Shown piece after piece: positions 26,092 to 32,947 of a DNA stretch of 64,000 bases; the first letter of the stretch is position 1; each line of letters begins with the position of its first letter. The DNA comes from Pseudomonadota bacterium. Lineage in GTDB: Bacteria > Bdellovibrionota > Bacteriovoracia > Bacteriovoracales > Bacteriovoracaceae. The stretch is from assembly GCA_027487515.1 (NCBI GenBank), contig JAIYDL010000010.1, forward strand, positions 43,454 through 107,453, read 5' to 3'. The notes below the pieces were generated by a model that worked only from the letters and a program-made list of their open reading frames with translations, had not been told where the DNA came from and did no database searches. A program made the position numbers and the translations under genes.

Positions 26092-27016
26092 GTGAGCGCT
26101 GGATGTGAGGCAAAACCTGATCGAGACGTAAGACCACTTCGCCCCACTGAACGGCGCCTTGCTCTGGACCCGAGATGCAGTTGCCTCCGGTCTCGTCGCA
26201 CTTGTTGACCACAAGGCAGCTCGAGCTATCCCCGGCCCTAGAAGGAACGTAGTCTGTTTTCCCCTGGATGAGAATGCCTTCGACGATGCCGGAGGCCGCA
26301 TCGAACACGGCTGAACCAGAGTTTCCGTGGAACGTGTCCAAGGTGGTAGAGAAGCGTGTCGGATCCGTGTTCCTTGTGACCCGGCCCGCAGGAGAAATCT
26401 TGGTCGGCAATCCGCTCGGATGACCGATCACGACGAGGGAAGCGGAGCTTGAAATGCGGCCTGAGGTCCGGAACCGAAGGGGCTCGCGGCCAACGACCCG
26501 GCGGTCGAGTTTGATCACGGCGAAGTCAGCGTTGGCACTTAGCTCGGCGTGGATGATTTCCTTACAGAGATAGATATTCGTGGCCGGGATGTTCCGCAGA
26601 GGATTGTGGGAGGGAGATTTCATGTCGAGGTCGAAGACCCACGCAAACGAGCGGCAAACCTGCTCCGGTGTGGCGAATGATTTATAGCAATGACCCGCGG
26701 TCACGATGGTGTCCGGACCTACGAGGAAGCCCGAACAGGTGGCCGCCGTCGGTTGCTGAGAAAAGGCCTCAGTGGGACAAATATTCTGGCCCCGCTCTAA
26801 GGTCTTGATTCCGGCCAGGTCGAACACGTTGGGGCTAGAAGATTTTTGAAAGCTTGACGCCGCCACCATCCCGGCCGTTGAGAGGGCCAGTCTCCGGTGG
26901 AGGGAGTTTGTCACTTGGTACACATCCTGGCGATTGTCCGCACCGTAAATGACTTCCACTGCTGCGAATGTGTTGGTGGCCAATAAGCTCAAGAGCAGGG
27001 GGGCAAGATGCTTCAT
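26072..27016 (-). CDS. Secreted V8/trypsin-like serine protease
   Basis: 314 residues from the ATG at 27016, which has AAGGAG five bases upstream. Signal peptide about 1-19. Numbered from the preceding TTG, the triad is H110 in IVTAGHC, D165 in ADFAVIKLD and S234 in FHGNSGSAVFD. Cysteines at CSGFLV, CYKS and VCRSF and near the C-terminus suggest disulfides. A mature N-terminal region starting VEVIYGADNR is shared with the protease-ankyrin protein at 53119, so the two are paralogues. It probably acts outside the cytoplasm on proteins of prey or environment. Confidence 0.9.
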   Translation of the reverse strand: MKHLAPLLLSLLATNTFAAVEVIYGADNRQDVYQVTNSLHRRLALSTAGMVAASSFQKSSSPNVFDLAGIKTLERGQNICPTEAFSQQPTAATCSGFLVGPDTIVTAGHCYKSFATPEQVCRSFAWVFDLDMKSPSHNPLRNIPATNIYLCKEIIHAELSANADFAVIKLDRRVVGREPLRFRTSGRISSSASLVVIGHPSGLPTKISPAGRVTRNTDPTRFSTTLDTFHGNSGSAVFDAASGIVEGILIQGKTDYVPSRAGDSSSCLVVNKCDETGGNCISGPEQGAVQWGEVVLRLDQVLPHIQRSLNKASR

Positions 27017-27130
27017 CAAAACTCCTTAGTGACGGGGTCTTATAATCGGGACCTTTATGACAAAGTAAGAATGGTTTGGAAACTAACATCTTCTGACAAA
27101 AATTTGACGGTCTCAGGCCATGTAAAAAAG

Positions 27131-27162
27131 TTAAAAAAAAGGCCCGGTAAAAACCGGGCCCT
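27131..27162 (-). terminator. Rho-independent terminator after the HiPIP gene
   Basis: On the minus strand GGCCCGGT-TTTT-ACCGGGCC is followed by eight T. It is 25 bases past the stop codon of the HiPIP gene. Confidence 0.92.
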
Positions 27163-27186
27163 AAATTAATTGAAGAATGCAGTTGC

Positions 27187-27498
27187 TTAAGCTTTCTTCG
27201 CCCACATGTTGCAGTAAGCGCCTTCTTTAACTTTCGGGGCAGCGGCCGACTTCATGGCGTTTTTCATGGCCGGAAGAGTACAGTCGCCGGCGCCAGCGCC
27301 AGAGGCCTTGTACCACTTGCAGCTGCTGCAGATTTTACCGTTCTTCACTTGCGGAGAGACTTCTTTGTATCCGAGTTTACCAGCGGTCACGTAGACGTCT
27401 GCCGCGAGCGCGTTCTGAAGAACGCCAGAGGCCTTGCCGAGGACAGAAGAAACAGCGGCGAACAACAGAGTGCTTTTTAAAAAATCTCTTCTTTTCAT
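27187..27498 (-). CDS. High-potential iron-sulfur protein (HiPIP), exported
   Basis: About 103 residues from the ATG at 27498, seven bases after AAAGG. The N-terminus KRRDFLKSTLLFAAVSSVLG is a twin-arginine-type export signal, fitting a protein whose cluster is inserted in the cytoplasm. The mature part has the HiPIP cysteine pattern: CSSCKWYKA, then CTLPAMKNAM, then GAYCNMWAKKA (four cysteines for a [4Fe-4S] cluster). HiPIPs carry electrons in the periplasm between bc1 complex and a terminal acceptor. It stands alone with its own terminator. Confidence 0.9.
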   Translation of the reverse strand: MKRRDFLKSTLLFAAVSSVLGKASGVLQNALAADVYVTAGKLGYKEVSPQVKNGKICSSCKWYKASGAGAGDCTLPAMKNAMKSAAAPKVKEGAYCNMWAKKA

Positions 27499-27696
27499 AC
27501 ACAAACCTTTTGTTAAAAGAAAAAACTATAAGTTGGTAATTTCGTATCATAATTCTACCAGAAATTAATGTGCTTTTGAGAGGGGAAAGGCGATTTTTAA
27601 GAGTGTTTTATAGTCCAAACTTTTGGCAGTCATCTCGAGCAAATGTTTAGGAAATTAATAGACATATGTTCTTAAAAAAATTTACACTTCCACCAT

Positions 27697-28827
27697 ATGA
27701 CTACACCTAAAAAATCGTTCACATTCATCGACCTATTTAGCGGCTGCGGCGGGTTGTCTTGCGGCCTAGAAATGGCAGGGCATCGCTGCCTCCTTGGGGT
27801 CGACGCCAATAAAGATGCCATCGAGACTTTTGCTGCGAATCACCACCACGCTGAAGTTTATCTCGGAGATATTAAGAAGCTGTCGGAGAAAAAACTCCGG
27901 GACTTGCTCCGCGGTCAGCGCGTCGACATGGTGGTCGGGGGCCCTCCTTGCCAGGGGTTTTCGACCGTCGGCAAGGGTGTCGTCGATGACGAGCGCAACC
28001 AGCTTTTCCGGGAATTCGTCCGGATCGTTAAGCACACACAACCCCGGGTCATTTTATTTGAAAATGTGACCGGACTGGTGGCCAAAAAGAACCTGGTCAT
28101 ACTCCAGAAGATCTTTCTTCAGTTCGAGAAGCTGGGCTACAACATGGACGCTCGGGTTTTATCCGCGGAGGAATTCGGAGTCCCGGAAAAGCGGCGGCGG
28201 ACGATCATCATGGGAGTCAAGGGTGGGGCCTGTCTTTTTCCGGAGGTGACCCACGGGGCGCGGGCCGGGAAAAAGGTCCGGACCGTCGCCGAAGCACTCA
28301 AGAACCTCAGGGCCCCGGACGGGCAGGTCTACAACCATGAAGTGGAAAAAAAAAAAAAAAAAAAAGCCGAGGATCGGGAGCGTTTGAAGTTCATACCCGC
28401 TGGGAAAGGTATCCGGTACCAAGCCGACGAGAAGAACTTTTTGCCAAAGAAATTGCACTTCTCCGTTGACTGGCAGAAGCTCCGGGAGAACCGTTTCCGG
28501 CAGACAAAACTTCAGCGGCTGCCTTGGCACGAGCCGAGCCCGACCATCCTCACCGCTCGGACCACCTACTACCATCCGGTAGAGCCCCGCTACCTGACTC
28601 CTCGGGAGGCAGCGGCTTGCCAGAGCTTCCCGAACAGCTTCATTTTCCATGGCTCCCAGACTGCTGCTTTTCGGCAGATCGGGAATGCCGTGCCACCGGG
28701 CCTTGCGCGGGCCCTCGGCGAGACGATCAAGTTGCTCGACTTTAAAAAAGGGGCACTGAAGAAGAAAACCCGGGATACAGTACTTACGAAGAACGCTTTC
28801 CACTACCACGAGCCCACCCACCTATGA
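27697..28827 (+). CDS. DNA (cytosine-5) methyltransferase with in-frame A20 tract
   Basis: 376 residues with all main motifs of C5 methyltransferases in order: I (DLFSGCGGLS, SAM binding), IV (GGPPCQGFS with catalytic C85), VI (FENV with E122), VIII (FGVPEKRRRTI), a variable target-recognition region at about 215-310, IX (REAAACQSFP) and X (QIGNAVPPGLARAL). Twenty consecutive A at 28346-28365 encode E-K6 at the start of the target-recognition region. No restriction endonuclease gene is adjacent, so it looks solitary. Its end overlaps ampG by 4 bp. No clear Shine-Dalgarno precedes the ATG. The target sequence cannot be read from the protein. Confidence 0.95.
   Translation: MTTPKKSFTFIDLFSGCGGLSCGLEMAGHRCLLGVDANKDAIETFAANHHHAEVYLGDIKKLSEKKLRDLLRGQRVDMVVGGPPCQGFSTVGKGVVDDERNQLFREFVRIVKHTQPRVILFENVTGLVAKKNLVILQKIFLQFEKLGYNMDARVLSAEEFGVPEKRRRTIIMGVKGGACLFPEVTHGARAGKKVRTVAEALKNLRAPDGQVYNHEVEKKKKKKAEDRERLKFIPAGKGIRYQADEKNFLPKKLHFSVDWQKLRENRFRQTKLQRLPWHEPSPTILTARTTYYHPVEPRYLTPREAAACQSFPNSFIFHGSQTAAFRQIGNAVPPGLARALGETIKLLDFKKGALKKKTRDTVLTKNAFHYHEPTHL
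28346..28365 (+). repeat. Homopolymer A20 inside the methyltransferase gene
   Basis: Twenty A in a row in an otherwise GC-rich gene, coding six lysines. Losing one A brings a TGA after about eight codons; gaining one brings a TGA after 34 codons. Either change removes the target-recognition region and motifs IX-X. Confidence 0.95.
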
Positions 28828-30059
28828 CCGAAACTTTGAAGAAGGTCTTCAGCCGCCGAATGCTTTCCATGATTCTTCTAGGATACGCTTCGGGACTTCC
28901 CCTTCTTCTCATCGGGTCAACGCTCCAGGCCTGGATGACCGACGAGGGCGTGGACCTCGGCGCCATCGGCATGGTCTCCCTCATTGGAATGCCCTACGTC
29001 GTGAAGTTCCTCTGGGCCCCACTCCTGGACCGGTTCACTCTTCCATTCCTCTCGCGCCGGAAAGGCTGGATGGTCTTCTTCCAGGGACTCGTGGTTTTTT
29101 CGATCTTAGGCCTGTCCTTCACAGATCCTCGGACCGACATTTATCTCACGTGCACCTGGGCCTTTCTCATCGCTCTTTTCTCGGCCTCTCAGGACGTCGT
29201 CATCGACGCTTACCGACGCGAGATCCTGCCGGATAACGAGCTTGGTCTGGGCTCTTCTCTCTACGTCACTGGTTACCGACTGGCCATGCTCGTCTCCGGG
29301 GCCCTGGCCCTGATCATCGCTGATCGGTTGCCTTGGAATGAAGTCTACCTTTGGCTGGCGGCATTCATGGCGCCGACGATTCTCTTCACCCTGACCTCTC
29401 CGGCCGAGAATAAGCACATACCGATCCCGGCGAACTTGAAGATGGCAGTGGTGGGGCCGTTGGTGGATTTTTTCTCCCGCCGAGGCGCCTGGATCATGCT
29501 TTTGTTCATTCTCCTGTACAAGGTCGGCGACAGCATGGCCTCGAACATGACCACACCTTTTATTCTCGCTACCGGCTACACGAAAACGGACATCGGAACC
29601 GTCGCCAAGTCCTTTGGGATGGTCGCCACCATCCTCGGAGGAATCATCGGTGGAACGGTCATGCTGCGGATGAACCTGAAGGTTTCTCTCATCCTCTTCG
29701 GCGTCCTCCAGGCCGTGTCGACCCTCGGGTTCTCCGTCCTGGCCCATCTCCCCGTCTCCTTCGCTTCCCTGGCTTCAGTCATAGCCTTTGAGAACCTCGC
29801 CAGTGGGATGGGCACTGCGGCCTACGCCGCCTACATGGCTTCACTCACGAACCGGCAGTTCACGGCCACGCAGTACGCTCTCTTGACGGCGCTGATGGGA
29901 ATTCCGCGAGTGATCCTCTCGAGCCCCACGGGGTGGATGGCAGAGCACATGGGCTGGGACTTCTTCTTTGTTTTTTGTACCGTGGTTGCGGTCCCGGGAA
30001 TGTTGCTTCTCATCCCGGTCTTTCGGCTAGAAAAGCCAGTTGAGAAAGCCGCAGTCTAG
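28824..30059 (+). CDS. ampG: AmpG-like muropeptide permease (MFS)
   Basis: 411 residues with twelve hydrophobic segments. GYASGLPLLLIGSTLQAWMTDEG and the following VVKFLWAPLLDRFTLP are highly typical of AmpG, the inner-membrane importer of anhydromuropeptides from peptidoglycan breakdown. In a peptidoglycan-digesting predator it would recover own or prey wall fragments. The ATG overlaps the stop of the methyltransferase gene (ATGA), so translation may be coupled to it. Its 3' end overlaps the convergent ankyrin lipoprotein gene by 33 bp. Confidence 0.92.
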   Translation: MTETLKKVFSRRMLSMILLGYASGLPLLLIGSTLQAWMTDEGVDLGAIGMVSLIGMPYVVKFLWAPLLDRFTLPFLSRRKGWMVFFQGLVVFSILGLSFTDPRTDIYLTCTWAFLIALFSASQDVVIDAYRREILPDNELGLGSSLYVTGYRLAMLVSGALALIIADRLPWNEVYLWLAAFMAPTILFTLTSPAENKHIPIPANLKMAVVGPLVDFFSRRGAWIMLLFILLYKVGDSMASNMTTPFILATGYTKTDIGTVAKSFGMVATILGGIIGGTVMLRMNLKVSLILFGVLQAVSTLGFSVLAHLPVSFASLASVIAFENLASGMGTAAYAAYMASLTNRQFTATQYALLTALMGIPRVILSSPTGWMAEHMGWDFFFVFCTVVAVPGMLLLIPVFRLEKPVEKAAV

Positions 30060-31211
30060 GGCATCCCGGATCTTCCGGTTCGTTGCCTTCTCCGCCGAGT
30101 CCGTCAGCTTCCGTCCGGTCTCACGGGCCGAGTCACAGGCCTCGAAGGTGATCTTCCGACCATCTCGGCGGAAGGTGTAAGTCTCCACAGCAGAATAGGA
30201 GAGGAGCAGCTCCACCATTTCAAGATTGTTAAGTTCGACCGCGTGAATGAGGGCGGATTTGCCGTCCTTGTCAAGAAGCTGAGGGTTGGCGTTGGCCGCG
30301 AGGAAAAGGTTGGCAAAGCCCTTCTTCCGGGAAATGGTTGCGGTGATCAGGGGAGTTGCTTCCGCTTCCTCTGGCCCATTGACGTTACTCTCATAATTCA
30401 AGAGGATCTCGGCCGTGATGAGTGCATTCGCCTCCTGGGCGACACCGACGAGCAGGGCGAGCGGATTGATCGCCTCATAGGCCCTCTCTTTGGCGAGCTG
30501 TGGGTAGCGGCTAAGCACCTTCGTGAGCCGGCGGTGATCGGCATTCAAAAGAAGCGTTCGGTACGCTGTAAGATCGGGGGAGCCAGTCTCAAGTTCAAGG
30601 ATGCTCTTGATGAAGGCGAGGGTCTGTGGGGTATTGAATTCCTCCGCGAGCTTTTGACCATTCCGGTTCCGTGAATCCAGGGAGTGCACATTGGCGCCTT
30701 CTTTCACGAGCGTCAGGGCAAGGTCATCGTTGGATTTTTTGAGCGCGACGTGTAAGGCGGTGTCGCCGTTGCTGTCCCTCTTTTCGAGGTTCACTCGTAA
30801 GTCCAAAAGCATTCGGACAGAATTGGCCTGGTTATTGGCCACGGCGGCGATGAGAGGGGTTTCCCCGTTGACGTTCGGCTTGTCTGGGCCCGCTCCTTTT
30901 TCAATCAGGAGGTTCCGGATCGAGCGGAAGTCCCTCTTTATCGCAATGATCAGGAGGGTCTCACCAGTGTCTGTCAGGGTTTGATTCAGATCGATGCCAG
31001 GGGACTCGGCCAGAACCTTCTGGAGCGTCGGAAGGTCGTTTTCATTCACAGCGCGGCGGATTTCTTTGGAGGCATTGAAGAAAAGTTCTGCCTGAGAGGG
31101 GGAAACAGTACTTTCAGAGCGCTCGCTATCCTTCACCTGAGCTTTTTTCCCGCAGGACGAGACCTGAGTGGCCATCATCAAGGAAAAGAGGGGAAGGAGC
31201 AAAGGTTTCAT
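30027..31211 (-). CDS. Ankyrin-repeat lipoprotein
   Basis: 394 residues. A lipoprotein signal ends at VSSC (Cys20), so it is anchored to a membrane on the outer side of the inner membrane. Ankyrin repeats follow: clear units are GETLLIIAIKRDFRSIRNLLIEKGA, GETPLIAAVANNQANSVRMLLDL, GDTALHVALKKSNDDLALTLVKEGA and, after a less regular middle, KSALIHAVELNNLEMVELLLSYSA. Ankyrin repeats bind other proteins; the partner is unknown. The gene converges with ampG with a 33-bp antisense overlap. Confidence 0.88.
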   Translation of the reverse strand: MKPLLLPLFSLMMATQVSSCGKKAQVKDSERSESTVSPSQAELFFNASKEIRRAVNENDLPTLQKVLAESPGIDLNQTLTDTGETLLIIAIKRDFRSIRNLLIEKGAGPDKPNVNGETPLIAAVANNQANSVRMLLDLRVNLEKRDSNGDTALHVALKKSNDDLALTLVKEGANVHSLDSRNRNGQKLAEEFNTPQTLAFIKSILELETGSPDLTAYRTLLLNADHRRLTKVLSRYPQLAKERAYEAINPLALLVGVAQEANALITAEILLNYESNVNGPEEAEATPLITATISRKKGFANLFLAANANPQLLDKDGKSALIHAVELNNLEMVELLLSYSAVETYTFRRDGRKITFEACDSARETGRKLTDSAEKATNRKIRDALDCGFLNWLF

Positions 31212-31275
31212 GATCCGATCATACGATTGCGAGGGGAGGCGCCGGAGAGAATAGTGGTGGGAGGGAAAATTTTAC

Positions 31276-31302
31276 AAAAAAAAGGGCCCCTTCCGGGGCC
31301 CC
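31276..31302 (-). terminator. Rho-independent terminator after the 31323-31982 lipoprotein gene
   Basis: Minus strand: GGGCCCC-GGAA-GGGGCCC followed by eight T. Confidence 0.92.
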
Positions 31303-31322
31303 ATGTCATTGAAAATGAATGA

Positions 31323-31982
31323 CTAGTAGATCATGTGCGGGTTTTGTTTAGAGAGCTCGATCAACTTTTGGAGCTGTTTGTCTTTAAGTTGATTGAGGTT
31401 CAGGAGAATCACAGCTCCGGCCTTGTAGTCCTTCACTGGGTCGTTACCAACGAGACCAAGGAAGCCGACGCGCTTTCCGGCCATGTTCACGTTCCAGTAA
31501 CCGGAGATGCCTGCAGTTTCGAAGCCCATCGGGATCCAAACACCAAAGAGCTCTTTGTGGTAATAGAACGAGATGTCCTCGAAGTCCGTGTCGATGCGGA
31601 GAGAATTTTCGAGTTTACCCCCAGGTACACCTGGAAGCGGACGGCCGTCCGGGAGGTAGTTCCCATCGCCGACGCCGATAGAAATCGAAGTGAGATCCTC
31701 GACGTCCATGTAAACTTGGAGGATCATCCCGCCGTCGACCGCGTTAGGAGCTAACTCAAATGAGGAGCGCTTCGTCTTCGGGATCGGAACTTTAAATCCT
31801 GCTTGGACCTCCAAGTTCCGGAATTCAAAGGTCATGAGGATTTGGCCATCAACGACGTTGAAGATGGGGCCTTTGACACCTTCAATTTCTGGGAGTCCAC
31901 CTGCCTGCTGCCCGCAGCTTGGTGCGAGCACAATGGCGAGGCAGAGCGCCATTGCTTTTAATGACTGGAGCCATTTTTTCAT
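31323..31982 (-). CDS. Lipoprotein of unknown function, 219 aa
   Basis: A lipoprotein signal ends in LAPSC at Cys23, followed by a Gly/Gln linker. The remainder is beta-rich (ILMTFEFRNLEVQAGFKVPIPKT, YWNVNMAGKRVGFLGLVGND) and ends in a charged amphipathic helix (LNQLKDKQLQKLIELSKQN). I recognise no family. AAGGACG precedes the ATG with good spacing. The gene stands alone with its own terminator. Confidence 0.75.
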   Translation of the reverse strand: MKKWLQSLKAMALCLAIVLAPSCGQQAGGLPEIEGVKGPIFNVVDGQILMTFEFRNLEVQAGFKVPIPKTKRSSFELAPNAVDGGMILQVYMDVEDLTSISIGVGDGNYLPDGRPLPGVPGGKLENSLRIDTDFEDISFYYHKELFGVWIPMGFETAGISGYWNVNMAGKRVGFLGLVGNDPVKDYKAGAVILLNLNQLKDKQLQKLIELSKQNPHMIY

Positions 31983-32110
31983 AATACCGTCCTTGTTGGT
32001 TTCAGGTTCTGCATCTTTCGATGTAGCCCGTGTCGGAACGAAGTCCGTTGCAACTTAGGAACTTTTTTCTAACGACAGACTCAACTGCGTTGAGTGATAA
32101 TTTTTCTCTT

Positions 32111-32947
32111 ATGACAAAGCTGACCGGAGTACTTTCGAAGATGGATACGGCCTACGGGCAGACCGTAAGCTATGGATTGGTCTTGAAGCCCGACGAGTGC
32201 GCCCCGGTGCGAGTCGATCTGACGGAATTAGTGGGGAAGGCCCTGCGACTGACCTACTCAGGAAAAATCGTCTGCAGCAGTTGCGGGAAAGTGATCAAAA
32301 AATCCTACGCCGAGGGTCACTGTTATCCTTGCACCATGAAGCTCGCAAGCTGCGACCTGTGCATCATGAAGCCGGAGACTTGTCATTTTGCCCAGGGCAC
32401 TTGCCGCGAGCCGGAGTGGGGACTGGCCCATTGCTTCCGCCCCCACGTCCTCTACCTTGCTAACTCCTCGGGCCTCAAGGTCGGGATCACGCGCAAAACG
32501 AACATCCCACACCGCTGGATCGATCAGGGGGCGACCGCCGCCCTGGCGGTCCTCGAGGTCGAGAATCGCCTCCTCTCGGGCCAGCTCGAGGTGCTGTTTA
32601 AAAAGCACATCGCGGATAAGACCGATTGGCGCAAGATGCTCAAAGGGGATGCCCCGTCCATCGATCTCGTGGACTGGAAGCAGCGCCTTCTGCGGGAGCT
32701 GGCGGAGGATCTTCAGTACTTCGAATTCACGATCCTGGATTCGGCACCGGTGGAGATTCGCTATCCGGTCGTGACCTATCCCGAAAAAATTACGTCCTAC
32801 AATTTAGACAAGGTCTCAGAAATTTCCGGCACGCTCACGGGGATCAAGGGCCAGTATCTCATCTTTGATACCGGTGTCCTGAACGTCCGCGCCCATGCCG
32901 GCTATGAGATCACTCTGGAGGCGCCCCATGCAACAGCCACGGCCTAA
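32111..32947 (+). CDS. DUF2797 family zinc-ribbon protein
   Basis: 278 residues from the ATG at 32111; the open frame upstream is not conserved-looking. N-terminal cysteine pairs CSSCGKVIKK, CYPC, CDLC and CHFAQGTC could bind zinc, followed by the DUF2797 core (FRPHVLYLANSSGLKVGITRKTNIPHRWIDQGA). The VGITR segment resembles GIY-YIG-like folds, but this is only a resemblance. Function unknown. Its end overlaps the pepN start by 20 bp. Confidence 0.85.
   Translation: MTKLTGVLSKMDTAYGQTVSYGLVLKPDECAPVRVDLTELVGKALRLTYSGKIVCSSCGKVIKKSYAEGHCYPCTMKLASCDLCIMKPETCHFAQGTCREPEWGLAHCFRPHVLYLANSSGLKVGITRKTNIPHRWIDQGATAALAVLEVENRLLSGQLEVLFKKHIADKTDWRKMLKGDAPSIDLVDWKQRLLRELAEDLQYFEFTILDSAPVEIRYPVVTYPEKITSYNLDKVSEISGTLTGIKGQYLIFDTGVLNVRAHAGYEITLEAPHATATA

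Noticed and set aside
27697..28827. Restriction-modification system
   Set aside because: The methyltransferase has no endonuclease gene on either side; neighbours are a HiPIP and AmpG.
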